This document shows positions 44,108 through 53,479 of a stretch of DNA of 64,000 nucleotides, piece by piece; the stretch's first letter is position 1; the number at the start of each line of letters is the position of its first letter. The stretch comes from Porticoccus litoralis. GTDB lineage: Bacteria > Pseudomonadota > Gammaproteobacteria > Pseudomonadales > Porticoccaceae. The position numbers were made by a program, and so were the translations under genes. The notes under the pieces were generated by a model. That model did not search any database. It was not told the DNA's origin and saw nothing but the letters and a program-made list of their open reading frames with translations. The stretch spans positions 558,001 through 622,000 of the forward strand of contig NZ_JAUUUU010000001.1 in the NCBI RefSeq assembly GCF_030676955.1, read 5' to 3'.

Positions 44108-45157
44108 TCAGAGATCCGCGGCTTCTGTTTCTGCCGGGTCGATCTTTTCCGCTCTATCCTTGGGTTTTGGGGCGGGCATCAACTGCTCACGTATTTTTTT
44201 CTCGATTTCTGCAGCGACCTCGGGGTTTTCCCTCAGGTATTCACAGGCATTGGCCTTGCCCTGACCAATTTTGTTGCCATTATAGGCATACCAGGCACCG
44301 GATTTATCCACCAGTCCACATTTCACCCCCAGGTCCACTACTTCACCCAGTTGGTTGATGCCAGCACCGTAGAGAATCTGGAATTCACACTGCTTGAACG
44401 GCGGTGACACTTTGTTTTTCACAACCTTGACGCGGGTTTCATTACCCACCACTTCTTCACCTTCCTTCACAGCGCCAATACGGCGGATATCCAACCGCAC
44501 GGATGAATAGAATTTCAGTGCGTTACCGCCGGTAGTCGTTTCCGGGTTGCCGAACATGACGCCGATTTTCATACGAATCTGGTTGATAAAGATCACCAGG
44601 CAGTTGGCCTGTTTGATATTGCTGGTCAGTTTACGCAGCGCTTGGGACATCAAGCGGGCTTGCAGGCCGACATGGTGATCGCCCATTTCGCCCTCGATTT
44701 CTGCCCGCGGGGTCAACGCCGCGACGGAGTCGACCACCAGCACGTCAATGGCGCCTGAGCGCACCAGCATGTCCGTCACTTCCAGTGCCTGCTCACCGGT
44801 ATCCGGTTGGGACATAATCAGGTCATCGACGTTAACACCAAGCTTTTCAGCATAGATAGGGTCAAGTGCGTGTTCGGCATCCACAAAGGCACAGGTGCCG
44901 CCCAGCTTCTGGGCCTCGGCGATTACCTGAAGGGTCAACGTGGTCTTACCGGAAGATTCGGGACCATAGATCTCGACAATGCGCCCCTTTGGCAAGCCGC
45001 CAATACCCAATGCGACATCCAAGCCCAGCGAACCGGTTGAAATGGCCGGGATGGCTACGTGTTCCCGGTCACCCATACGCATGACAGTTCCCTTGCCGAA
45101 CTGGCGCTCAATCTGGCCAAGTGCCGCCTGAAGTGCTTTTTCCTTGTTTGGATCCAT
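44108..45157 (-). CDS. recA: Recombinase A
   Basis: A 349-residue RecA. Walker A GPESSGKTT, Walker B VLVVDSVAALTP and the DNA-binding loop GNPETTTGGNALKFY are complete. It catalyses strand exchange and LexA cleavage. AGAGG precedes the ATG. A near-perfect SOS box lies 73 bases upstream of the start. pncC lies directly upstream. Confidence 0.98.
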   Translation of the reverse strand: MDPNKEKALQAALGQIERQFGKGTVMRMGDREHVAIPAISTGSLGLDVALGIGGLPKGRIVEIYGPESSGKTTLTLQVIAEAQKLGGTCAFVDAEHALDPIYAEKLGVNVDDLIMSQPDTGEQALEVTDMLVRSGAIDVLVVDSVAALTPRAEIEGEMGDHHVGLQARLMSQALRKLTSNIKQANCLVIFINQIRMKIGVMFGNPETTTGGNALKFYSSVRLDIRRIGAVKEGEEVVGNETRVKVVKNKVSPPFKQCEFQILYGAGINQLGEVVDLGVKCGLVDKSGAWYAYNGNKIGQGKANACEYLRENPEVAAEIEKKIREQLMPAPKPKDRAEKIDPAETEAADL

Positions 45158-45229
45158 GACCGTTGCCTCTTTCGTACTTTAACTTGAAGATATTCACTGA
45201 ATGTCGGTTAGCTTAACGCAACATTACAC

Positions 45230-45249
45230 TACTGTATAGTCATACAGTA
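45230..45249 (-). promoter_or_regulatory. LexA (SOS) box of recA
   Basis: TACTGTATAGTCATACAGTA is a symmetric CTGT-N8-ACAG operator and differs from the E. coli consensus only in the central spacer. It is placed like the operator of other recA genes, and a -10-like TGTAAT follows on the minus strand. It lies two bases beyond the pncC stop. Confidence 0.95.
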
Positions 45250-45251
45250 GT

Positions 45252-45740
45252 TCATTTTTTCAGCATGGCAATCAGGCCGCTCAGTGCGGTGGCCACGGCT
45301 TCATGCCGAACCTGGTCGCGGTTGCCGTCAAAGTGCAGGCAGCGGGTGCTGATTTCACCGTCCCCGAGCGCCCAGCAGAACCATACGGTTCCCACTGGCT
45401 TTGCCTCGGAACCGCCGTCCGGACCCGCGATACCACTGACAGCCACAGCAATATCGGCTTCGGCTTTTGCCAGTGCTCCCCGAGCCATTTCTATCACCAC
45501 GGCCTCACTGACGGCTCCCTCTCTGGCCAGCGTATCGGGAGACACACCCAACATGCTCTGCTTGGCTACGTTGGCGTAGGTCACCAGCCCCAGCCTGAAC
45601 CAACTCGAACTGCCGGCGATATCCGTGATGGCGCTGGCAATCCCGCCACCGGTGCAGGACTCGGCACAGGTAACGGTAGCGTTCCTGCTCAACAGCAGCT
45701 CGCCGAGCTGCTGAGCCAACATACGGGTGGTAATCGTCAT
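45252..45740 (-). CDS. pncC: Nicotinamide-nucleotide amidase (CinA C-terminal domain)
   Basis: A 162-residue CinA/PncC domain: TCAESCTGGGIASAITDIAG, the active-site Ser/Cys region, and SGIAGPDGGSEAKPVGTVWF. It deamidates NMN in pyridine nucleotide salvage. ATG at 45740 gives the length of E. coli PncC (about 165 residues); the frame is open to a GTG at 45794, three bases after the rlmD stop, and that start cannot be excluded because the ATG lacks a good ribosome site. Confidence 0.92.
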   Translation of the reverse strand: MTITTRMLAQQLGELLLSRNATVTCAESCTGGGIASAITDIAGSSSWFRLGLVTYANVAKQSMLGVSPDTLAREGAVSEAVVIEMARGALAKAEADIAVAVSGIAGPDGGSEAKPVGTVWFCWALGDGEISTRCLHFDGNRDQVRHEAVATALSGLIAMLKK

Positions 45741-45797
45741 AGTGGGACGGTAATTCAGTGCCGCGACCCGATGCAAGTCATAACCCGGCACCACCTG

Positions 45798-46940
45798 CTA
45801 GGGAAAAGTCACCGTAACCAGCGTTTCGTAGTGATAGGTCCCAGGAAACAGATCGATCAAACTGATGTGTTCAATACTGCACTGGCTTCCCAGCAGCTGC
45901 AGATCACGCACAAGAGTCGCCGCATTACAGCTCACATAAATAAGTTTTTCCGGTTTCAGCGCCTTGACCCATTCGTGCAGAGCCGGAAAGCCCTTGCGGG
46001 GCGGATCGACCAGTAATACGTCGAACTTCGAGTGGGGACTCCGGGCGCGGAAAGTGCGCAACGCCGTCTCCGAAAACAAGTCGAGATGGAGAAAGCTCAG
46101 CGTCTGTTCTTTGACCCGCTCCGGGGCAAAGTCCACCATTACCCGGTCAATGGCTGGCTGGCGCTCAACAATCAGTTCTGACAAGTTGCCCTCTCCGGAG
46201 AACAGGTCCAGCAACTTGCCGCTGTTCCTGTCACCAAACTGAGCCAAAACCGTATTGCGCAGCACCTCATTCATGGCTCCATTGACCTGGGTAAAACCGC
46301 CGTGGGCATAGGGACTATCCCACGCCGTGCTAACGCCATCACCGGTCAAGTAAATTTCGCAGTGCCCCTTGCCTGAATGCTGTTCTGTCCATTCCGGTTG
46401 CTGGTAGAGCGCATCCATAACCGGTTTCAATTGTTCGTCCACAATCTGACACCCCGGCACCGGCAACACCGTATCTGCCACCGGGTCGAGCATACCGATA
46501 TATTTGTGGCGGTAATGAAGCTGTACTCGATTGCGATAATGCAGGCGCTGCTCGGTACCGTGCACTTCCACGTTGGGCAATGCTCTATCCAGTCGTTTCA
46601 GGTGGCCGGCCAGGGCATCTGTTTTATAGGTGAGTTCGCTCTGATAATCCGTGTGCAGAAAATGGCAGCCGGGACAGTGCTCAAAGTGCTCACAGGCTGG
46701 CTCAACACGGTTTTCCGCCCGCTGCTCCAGTGTTTCCAGGCGTGCAAACTGCACCCCCTTACTGGCACGGAAGATGGTTGCCGTACCAGTTTCACCGGGG
46801 AGTGTTTTCGCAATAAAACAGGGTTTACCGTCGATATGGGCCACACCCTGCCCCATGGTATCCATGGACTCAATTTCAAAAGTGATCTTGCGACCTGCCG
46901 GATTGGAGCGTTGTCGTCTAACGGGCTTTCTGGGTTTCAA
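45798..46940 (-). CDS. rlmD: 23S rRNA m5U methyltransferase, RlmD/TrmA family
   Basis: A 380-residue methyltransferase. An N-terminal TRAM domain is followed by a Cys set for an Fe-S cluster (CEHFEHCPGC and a later PGCQ), the SAM site LLDLFSGEGNLSE, DPPRKG and the catalytic Cys loop YVSCNAATLVRDL. It is shorter than E. coli RlmD (433 residues), so another position in the TrmA/RlmC/RlmD family is possible. Confidence 0.85.
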   Translation of the reverse strand: MKPRKPVRRQRSNPAGRKITFEIESMDTMGQGVAHIDGKPCFIAKTLPGETGTATIFRASKGVQFARLETLEQRAENRVEPACEHFEHCPGCHFLHTDYQSELTYKTDALAGHLKRLDRALPNVEVHGTEQRLHYRNRVQLHYRHKYIGMLDPVADTVLPVPGCQIVDEQLKPVMDALYQQPEWTEQHSGKGHCEIYLTGDGVSTAWDSPYAHGGFTQVNGAMNEVLRNTVLAQFGDRNSGKLLDLFSGEGNLSELIVERQPAIDRVMVDFAPERVKEQTLSFLHLDLFSETALRTFRARSPHSKFDVLLVDPPRKGFPALHEWVKALKPEKLIYVSCNAATLVRDLQLLGSQCSIEHISLIDLFPGTYHYETLVTVTFP

Positions 46941-47575
46941 GGGAGATTCCTGAACATAACATCATGTTATTAACTAGCTAAAGCTTTGTTGCATTGGTAC
47001 TTCTGCAACAAAGCCTACCAATTTAGTGGCGCATATTAAGTCGCCATGAAATTCTACAGTGTCAGCCACATTCGCGTCTCGCGCCAATACTCATTGGTAC
47101 ATCAGAAAACTTCGTTTACCTGCAATACCGACAACGCCGCTACAAATTTATACCTTTCTTCCCAGGCTGCACTCCTGCGCCAGACTTAAAGCCCGCAACA
47201 TTTGCAGTTTTTTTATGTCCGAAGCTTCTTTCAATTTTCCTGACCGAGTCCGCATGAAAATTCTGCTTCGGTTGGCAGCAAAGTACTGTCGTATAAGCCT
47301 AAAGGATCATACTGCTGCCACGCTCTTTATCCTCATCGCTTTGGATAACAGCAACCTGATTGTCCAGTTCATTGCACCTCTCTTCCAGTAAAGCGCTTCT
47401 AGCCGACTGAACGGATTGCCTTCATATTCAGCAATCAAGCCTTCGCTCGTCCTGAAAAAAGTAGCCACATCCCAAAAACACTTCATCAAGGTTAAGAAAC
47501 TTCATTTCTGGTAGTGTTTTTTCACCAAGGGTATTCACGTAGAATCCAGCGTTTACCCAACCAGAAGTCCCCCGC
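46941..47575. other. Gene-poor region between rlmD and mutS with a strong inverted repeat
   Basis: No gene is well supported. GCTTTGTTGCA (46983-46993) and TGCAACAAAGC (47004-47014) form a perfect 11-base inverted repeat with loop TTGGTACTTC; the outer GGCTTTGTTGCA resembles terminal repeats of IS5-type elements, but no transposase is present. ATAACA/TGTTAT (46957-46971) flanks it. Short open frames at 47059-47391 (+) and 47307-47489 (-) overlap, have no ribosome sites and show no family; they may be remnants. The mutS promoter should lie near the right end. Confidence 0.6.
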
Positions 47576-50167
47576 ATGACGTCAGTGGCAACACCTGAAA
47601 ATCACACCCCGATGATGCAGCAGTACCTGCGCATCAAGGCCCAGCACCCCAACGAGCTGGTGTTTTATCGCATGGGGGATTTTTACGAGCTGTTCTACGA
47701 CGACGCAAAAAAAGCGGCGCGACTGCTGGATGTCACGCTCACCGCGCGGGGTAAATCCGCGGGCCAGCCCATCCCCATGGCCGGGGTGCCCTATCACGCC
47801 GCCGAAGGATACTTGGCGAAATTGGTGAAACTGGGCGAATCGGTCGCCATTTGCGAACAAATCGGTGATCCCGCCACCAGCAAAGGCCCGGTGGAGAGGC
47901 AGGTGGTGCGCATTGTCACCCCCGGCACCATCAGTGATGAAGCGTTGCTGGATGAACGCCAAGACAATCTGCTTGTCGCCGTAAGCTGTGGCAAAGAACA
48001 GCAATTTGGCATCGCCACCCTGGATATCGGCAGCGGGCGTTTTCTGGTTCTGGAGGTGGATGGTCCCGATGCCTTGCTGGGCGAACTGCAACGGCTCAAT
48101 CCGGCTGAGCTTCTGGTCGCTGAAGATTTCCCACACATGGAATTACTGCAGCAGCGCCGCGGCGTGCGCCACCGACAGCCCTGGGAATTTGAAGCCGACA
48201 CGGCTCGTCGCCAGCTGGTCGATCAATTTGGCACCAAGGACCTGGCTGCCTTTGGCTGTGATCACCTGCCACTGGCTCTGACCGCCGCCGGTTGTCTGTT
48301 GCAATATGCGCGGGAAACCCAGCGCGCAGCACTGCCCCACATTCGTAATCTCTGTCATGAGAATCGCGATGATAGTGTGATCCTCGATGCTGCCACGCGA
48401 CGCAATCTGGAACTCAGCCTCAACCTCAATGGCAATACTGAAAACACCCTTCTGTCGGTGATGGATACCACCGCAACGGCCATGGGCAGCCGCCTGCTGA
48501 ACCGCTGGCTCAATCGCCCCTTGCGCAACCTGGACACACTGCAGTCGCGGCAACAGGGCGTAGCAGCCCTGCGGGTGGATTACTGTTACGAATCACTGAA
48601 TGAGCACCTGAAACAAGTGGGCGATATGGAACGGATTCTGGGCCGTATTGCACTGCGCTCTGCCCGCCCCCGGGATTTAACCCGTTTGCGCCAGTCCCTG
48701 GCCGCCCTGCCCGAGATCCAGCGAATACTGACCCGGCAGGAACCAGCCCATTTGCAGCAACTGTCAGCCCAGGCTGCAGAATTTCCCGAGCTGGTAACAC
48801 TGCTGGAGCAGGCCATTGTCGACAACCCACCCGTCGTCATTCGCGATGGGGGCGTGATCGCCGAAGGCTACGACAGTGAACTGGATGAGCTGCGCAACCT
48901 CAGCAGCAATGCCGGGCAGTTCCTGGTGGACCTGGAAGAGCGGGAAAAACAGAGCACTGGCATCGGCACCCTAAAAGTGGGCTACAACCGGGTACACGGG
49001 TACTACATAGAAATTTCCCGGGCACAGTCCGAGCAGGCACCGGCCCATTATATTCGCCGCCAGACACTCAAGAATGCTGAGCGCTATATCACCCCCGAAC
49101 TCAAGGCGTTCGAAGACAAGGCCCTCAGTGCGAAAAGCCGCGCTCTTACTCGCGAAAAAGCCCTTTACGAAGACCTGATTGAATCCCTGAACGATCACCT
49201 TATCCCCCTTCAGGAATGTGCCGCTGCCATCGCCGAGCTGGATGTTCTGGTCTGCTTGGCCGAGCGAGCTGACAACCTCAGCCTGTGCACACCCACTCTG
49301 GAGGCTACTCCGGGTATCGAGGTCTGTGGTGGTCGTCACCCGGTAGTTGAACAGGTGCTGGACACGCCCTTTGTCGCCAACGATCTCAGCCTGAACGAAC
49401 AGCGCCGCATGCTGGTCATTACCGGCCCCAACATGGGGGGTAAATCCACCTATATGCGGCAGGCTGCATTGATCGTCTTACTGGCCCATATCGGTAGCTG
49501 TGTGCCGGCCCAGAGCGCAACGATCGGCCTGGTGGACCGTATATTCACACGCATTGGTTCTTCCGATGACCTGGCGGGTGGACGCTCAACGTTCATGGTG
49601 GAAATGACGGAAACTGCCAATATTCTCCATAATGCCAGCGAATCCAGCCTGGTTTTAATGGATGAGATTGGACGTGGCACCAGCACCTTTGACGGCCTGT
49701 CCCTGGCCTGGGCCTGCGCCTTGGAGCTGGCGGAAAATGTTCGTGCATTCACGCTGTTTGCCACCCACTACTTTGAGTTGACGGCATTGCCGGATAAAAC
49801 AGCGGGCGTGGCCAATGTTCACCTGGATGCCACGGAGTACAACGACGACATTGTATTTCTGCATGCTATTCAGGAAGGTCCGGCCAGTCAGAGCTATGGC
49901 ATTCAGGTAGCCAAGCTGGCGGGCATACCTGCCACGGTGATTGCCCTGGCCCGTCAGGAACTGGCACGCTTGGAAGCCGGAGCCCATCCCACGGTTATCC
50001 CGGTAGCAGCAAAAAACACTGATCAACCGTTGCAACAGGAGCTGTTCAGCGACCCGATCGGCGCAGCACTCCGGGGCGCGCTGAGTGCCGTCGACCCCGA
50101 CGATCTCACACCAAAACAGGCCCTGGAGCAGCTTTATGCCCTGAAGCTGTTGTGCAAGGATCAATAA
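47576..50167 (+). CDS. mutS: DNA mismatch repair protein MutS
   Basis: An 863-residue MutS. The mismatch-contact motif GDFYELF has Phe36 and Glu38; the ATPase domain has Walker A GPNMGGKST near residue 617, the STFMVEMTE loop, Walker B LVLMDEIGRGTS and FATHYFEL. It recognises mispairs and recruits MutL. fdxA follows, as in many gammaproteobacteria. Confidence 0.98.
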   Translation: MTSVATPENHTPMMQQYLRIKAQHPNELVFYRMGDFYELFYDDAKKAARLLDVTLTARGKSAGQPIPMAGVPYHAAEGYLAKLVKLGESVAICEQIGDPATSKGPVERQVVRIVTPGTISDEALLDERQDNLLVAVSCGKEQQFGIATLDIGSGRFLVLEVDGPDALLGELQRLNPAELLVAEDFPHMELLQQRRGVRHRQPWEFEADTARRQLVDQFGTKDLAAFGCDHLPLALTAAGCLLQYARETQRAALPHIRNLCHENRDDSVILDAATRRNLELSLNLNGNTENTLLSVMDTTATAMGSRLLNRWLNRPLRNLDTLQSRQQGVAALRVDYCYESLNEHLKQVGDMERILGRIALRSARPRDLTRLRQSLAALPEIQRILTRQEPAHLQQLSAQAAEFPELVTLLEQAIVDNPPVVIRDGGVIAEGYDSELDELRNLSSNAGQFLVDLEEREKQSTGIGTLKVGYNRVHGYYIEISRAQSEQAPAHYIRRQTLKNAERYITPELKAFEDKALSAKSRALTREKALYEDLIESLNDHLIPLQECAAAIAELDVLVCLAERADNLSLCTPTLEATPGIEVCGGRHPVVEQVLDTPFVANDLSLNEQRRMLVITGPNMGGKSTYMRQAALIVLLAHIGSCVPAQSATIGLVDRIFTRIGSSDDLAGGRSTFMVEMTETANILHNASESSLVLMDEIGRGTSTFDGLSLAWACALELAENVRAFTLFATHYFELTALPDKTAGVANVHLDATEYNDDIVFLHAIQEGPASQSYGIQVAKLAGIPATVIALARQELARLEAGAHPTVIPVAAKNTDQPLQQELFSDPIGAALRGALSAVDPDDLTPKQALEQLYALKLLCKDQ

Positions 50168-50227
50168 AGATTCACAAAGCACCGCATAATTCCTCTCTGG
50201 TGCTTTAAAACGCGGATTTTATTTCTG

Positions 50228-50233
50228 TATAAT
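50228..50233 (+). promoter_or_regulatory. -10 element upstream of fdxA
   Basis: TATAAT, preceded by TG (extended -10 like), 40 bases before the fdxA ATG. The -35 region (TTAAAA near 50205) is weak. Confidence 0.55.
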
Positions 50234-50272
50234 GCGCCGCTGTTCCTTTATCTGCTTCACGGAGAGCACCCA

Positions 50273-50596
50273 ATGACCTTTATCGTTGGCGAAAACTGCA
50301 TCAAGTGCAAATACACTGACTGTGTGGAAGTTTGTCCGGTGGACTGCTTTTATGAAGGCCCGAATTTCCTGGTGATTCACCCGGATGAGTGTATCGACTG
50401 TGCCCTCTGTGAACCCGAGTGTCCGGCCGAAGCCATCTTCTCTGAAGACGAGCTACCCGATAACCAGCAGGTTTACCTGGAACTGAATGCGGAGCTAGCG
50501 GAAGTCTGGCCCAACATCACCGAGAAAAAAGATTCCCTCCCCGATGCCGAAGAGTGGGACGGCGTGAAAGACAAGTTGCAGTACCTGGAGCGTTAA
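50273..50596 (+). CDS. fdxA: Ferredoxin FdxA (7Fe-8S type)
   Basis: A 107-residue ferredoxin. Cys residues at 9, 12, 17, 21 and 25 and at 40, 43, 46 and 50 form one [3Fe-4S] and one [4Fe-4S] site, as in Azotobacter-type ferredoxin I. It transfers electrons at low potential; partners are not evident here. A strong terminator follows. Confidence 0.96.
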   Translation: MTFIVGENCIKCKYTDCVEVCPVDCFYEGPNFLVIHPDECIDCALCEPECPAEAIFSEDELPDNQQVYLELNAELAEVWPNITEKKDSLPDAEEWDGVKDKLQYLER

Positions 50597-50616
50597 AGCT
50601 CGGCAGGTAATCAAAC

Positions 50617-50646
50617 AAAAAAGGCGGCCTATAGGCCGCCTTTTTT
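50617..50646. terminator. Bidirectional rho-independent terminator between fdxA and sppA
   Basis: AAGGCGGCC and GGCCGCCTT pair around TATA with A-/T-runs outside; serves both convergent genes. Confidence 0.95.
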
Positions 50647-50661
50647 AATACCGCACGAAAA

Positions 50662-52515
50662 TCACGGCACATCACACTCGAAACACTGTAAATACATACC
50701 GCGTGGGTCATTCAGACGTCCCAACGGATTCAGTTTGTTACCCAGGCTATAGAGCCCCATCAACCAGCTCTGGGGCATCCAGCCCTGGGAACGCTGGACC
50801 AGCCAGCCAGCCACCTGGCCATTGGCCAGTTCCTGCAACAACTGCTCGCGAAAATCCAGGGGTTTACGGATTTCTTCAACTTCATATTGCTCCAGCCCAG
50901 CCACCCTAGCTGCCGCCTCAATCGCCGCCTGTAAATCGCCCAGTTCATCCACCAGACCCAGCTCCCGTGCTTTTGCTCCAGTCCAGACACGACCCTGTGC
51001 CACTTCGTGTATGGCTTCTGGCGAGGTGCCACGAGCATCAGCCACCAGAGAAAGGAAGTGATCGTAGATATGATTCACCCCGGACTGAACAACCTGCTTG
51101 GCCTGATCCGACATAGGTCGATCCAGCTGGTACAGATCTGCCAGCTCTGTGGTACCGATTCCATCATTGTTGATGCCGAGCGCCGCGAGGCTTTCTTCAA
51201 AGGTGGGAATCACTCCGAACACACCGATGGAGCCGGTAATGGTGGTGGGGCTCGCCCACACTTCGTTGGCCCCCATGGCAATCCAGTAGCCGCCTGACGC
51301 CGCGACCGTACCCATTGACACAATCACCGGCAACCCGGCTTTTCGAGTGGCCAGCAATTCCTGGCGAATCACCTCAGAGGCAAAGGCACTGCCACCGGGA
51401 CTGTCAATGCGCAAGACCAGTGCTTTCAACTGATCATCCTTGCGCGCCTGCTGGAAGCGCTGGGCGAGGCTGTCGCCTCCCACCGTGCCCGCAGGCTGTT
51501 CCCCATCGAGAATCATGCCCTTGGCTACAATGATGCCAATCTTGTCACCCACCGGCGTAGGCTCGAGGGCTTCGGCACGGCGGGTATGGCTCAGGTATCG
51601 CTTCATGTCGATACCCTGATAATTTCCGTCCTCATCGACACCGGCCAGCTGTCGCAACCGGTCAGCCATCTGCGGCCTGGTCGACAGTTTGTCCACCAGC
51701 CCTGTCGCTACAGCCAACTCTGCGGTGTTGCCCTGGTAGGCGGCCAGCTTGGCACCCAGGTTATTGACGTAATCGTTGATGGCATCGATGGGCTGGTTGC
51801 GCTGGCTTTCCACCCGGCTGGTATACACCGACCACAGGGCGTTGAGCCAGGCACTGTTGTGCTCTCGGGATGCCGGTGACATATCTGTGCGGGTGAAGGG
51901 TTCAATGGCATCCTTGTAGGTGCCAACCCGGAAGACGTTGACGTTGACGCGCAGTTTATCCAGCGCATCTTTGAAATAACTGTGGTAGCTGCCAAAGCCG
52001 GCAATCAGAACCGCACCCATCGGGTTGAGATGGATTTCGTCGGCGTAGCTGGCCAGGTAATACTGTTCCTGGGTGAAATTATCACCCACCGCGATAATGG
52101 GTTTGCCGCTTTTGCGGAAATCTTTCAGCGCCTTTCCCACATCTTCCAGCTTGGTGAGCCCTCCCCCAAGCAGGTAGTCCAATTCCAGCACCAGAGAATT
52201 AATCCTCGGGTCAGTGGCACCGCGATCAATGGCTTCCACCACGTCCTGAACCAGTGTTTCGGCATCTGCAGGACTGCTTTGCTGCATTAACTGTGTCAGC
52301 GGATCGGTATAGGTTTTCTGCTCCACCAGAAAACCGCCCGGCGCGATTCGCAATGCCGCGCTTTCGGGCAATGGCTGCACGTCTTTCTGAAACATACTGA
52401 TAATCAGCGCCACAACAATCAGCACGAACAGCAGGTTAAACAGCACGCGAATACCGTGGGCGAGCCGACCAATAAAGCGGAAAAAACGGCGAATCAATCC
52501 TGGTTTGTCACTCAT
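50662..52515 (-). CDS. sppA: Signal peptide peptidase SppA, 67K type
   Basis: A 617-residue membrane-anchored serine protease with one N-terminal membrane segment (about 20-42). The duplicated fold places the catalytic Lys in FRVGTYKDAIEPF and the Ser in VAASGGYWIAMG. It degrades cleaved signal peptides. It overlaps the upstream DUF2069 gene by ATGA, so translation is probably coupled in the arsC-wrbA-DUF2069-sppA operon. Confidence 0.95.
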   Translation of the reverse strand: MSDKPGLIRRFFRFIGRLAHGIRVLFNLLFVLIVVALIISMFQKDVQPLPESAALRIAPGGFLVEQKTYTDPLTQLMQQSSPADAETLVQDVVEAIDRGATDPRINSLVLELDYLLGGGLTKLEDVGKALKDFRKSGKPIIAVGDNFTQEQYYLASYADEIHLNPMGAVLIAGFGSYHSYFKDALDKLRVNVNVFRVGTYKDAIEPFTRTDMSPASREHNSAWLNALWSVYTSRVESQRNQPIDAINDYVNNLGAKLAAYQGNTAELAVATGLVDKLSTRPQMADRLRQLAGVDEDGNYQGIDMKRYLSHTRRAEALEPTPVGDKIGIIVAKGMILDGEQPAGTVGGDSLAQRFQQARKDDQLKALVLRIDSPGGSAFASEVIRQELLATRKAGLPVIVSMGTVAASGGYWIAMGANEVWASPTTITGSIGVFGVIPTFEESLAALGINNDGIGTTELADLYQLDRPMSDQAKQVVQSGVNHIYDHFLSLVADARGTSPEAIHEVAQGRVWTGAKARELGLVDELGDLQAAIEAAARVAGLEQYEVEEIRKPLDFREQLLQELANGQVAGWLVQRSQGWMPQSWLMGLYSLGNKLNPLGRLNDPRGMYLQCFECDVP

Positions 52516-52886
52516 GGGTTATCTTCCTGATAAAGCGAGTATTGTTTCCAGCGACTGAACATCATGGCTGCTCCAAACAGCACCACAATAAGAACCAGTT
52601 CTACCGCATCCAGCCAGTTGGCGCTGGGTGCAAACAGGTTGGTCACTGTCACCATAAAATACATCAACGTGACAAAACACAGCATGGAGATGGTCTTGTA
52701 ACGCTCCCTGCGCAATCCCGGCAGGAAAATCAGCAGCGGCACCATGGTAAAAACCATCAGGCTGACCGGGGTACCCGACCAGATGGCATTCGCCAGTAAC
52801 ACCGCCATTAACAGCAGGTAACTGCCCCAGGTGAGCTTGCGGGCCACACCCAACTTTTTAGAGAGTTGTGAAATTACCTTGGTCAT
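52512..52886 (-). CDS. DUF2069 family membrane protein
   Basis: A 124-residue protein with four membrane segments, matching DUF2069 in length and pattern (LTWGSYLLLMAVLLANAIW and PLLIFLPGL). Function unknown. ATG at 52886 overlaps the wrbA stop as ATGA and is preferred over the longer frame to 52940. Its own stop overlaps the sppA start. Confidence 0.9.
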   Translation of the reverse strand: MTKVISQLSKKLGVARKLTWGSYLLLMAVLLANAIWSGTPVSLMVFTMVPLLIFLPGLRRERYKTISMLCFVTLMYFMVTVTNLFAPSANWLDAVELVLIVVLFGAAMMFSRWKQYSLYQEDNP

Positions 52887-53479
52887 GGGGTCACCAGCTT
52901 TTTCGCCAGGGATGCCATGCGTTTTCCCTGGGCGATACAAAGTGCGACCTCTTCTTCTGTCAGGGGCCGACTGCCATCGCCACCAGCCTGATGAGAGGAA
53001 CCATAGGGCGTGCCGCCGGAGGCGGTGGTGTGTAATGCCTGCTCGCTGTAGGGCAGCCCGGCAATCACCATACCCTGGTGCAACAAAGGCAGCATCATGC
53101 TGATCAGGGTGGTTTCCTGCCCCCCGTGCAGCGACCCGGTGGAAGTGAACACCGAGGCAGGCTTGCCGATCAGACTGCCGTTGAGCCAGAGATCACTGGT
53201 ACTGTCGATAAAATATTTCATCGACGCAGCCATGTTGCCAAAACGGGTCGGGCTGCCAAGTACCAAGCCCGAACAATCGCGCAAATCTTCCTTGCTGCAG
53301 TAGACGGCGCCCTCAGCGGGAATCTCGGGCTCTGTTGCTTCGCAGGTTGCCGACACGGGTGGCACGGTGCGCAGCCGTCCTTCCAGCCCGCCCTGCTCAA
53401 CACCTAGTGCAATCTGTTCTGCCATGGCCCGAGTATGGCCATAGCGTGAATAGTAGAGAACCAGAATATAGGGCATCAC
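52883..53479 (-). CDS. wrbA: NAD(P)H:quinone oxidoreductase, WrbA family
   Basis: A 198-residue flavodoxin-fold protein. FMN-binding loops appear as YYSRYGHTRAMAEQIA, GSPTRFGNMAASMKYF and STGSLHGGQETTL. WrbA enzymes reduce quinones by two electrons and limit oxidative stress. Start overlaps the arsC stop by four bases; DUF2069 follows with a second overlap. Confidence 0.94.
   Translation of the reverse strand: MMPYILVLYYSRYGHTRAMAEQIALGVEQGGLEGRLRTVPPVSATCEATEPEIPAEGAVYCSKEDLRDCSGLVLGSPTRFGNMAASMKYFIDSTSDLWLNGSLIGKPASVFTSTGSLHGGQETTLISMMLPLLHQGMVIAGLPYSEQALHTTASGGTPYGSSHQAGGDGSRPLTEEEVALCIAQGKRMASLAKKLVTP

Noticed and set aside
46983..47014. Inverted repeat as proof of an insertion sequence
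   Set aside because: The arms are only ten bases apart and no transposase is present, so an IS cannot be called; kept as a possible scar only.
47059..47391. 110-codon frame between rlmD and mutS
   Set aside because: No ribosome site, overlaps another frame on the other strand, and shows no family resemblance.
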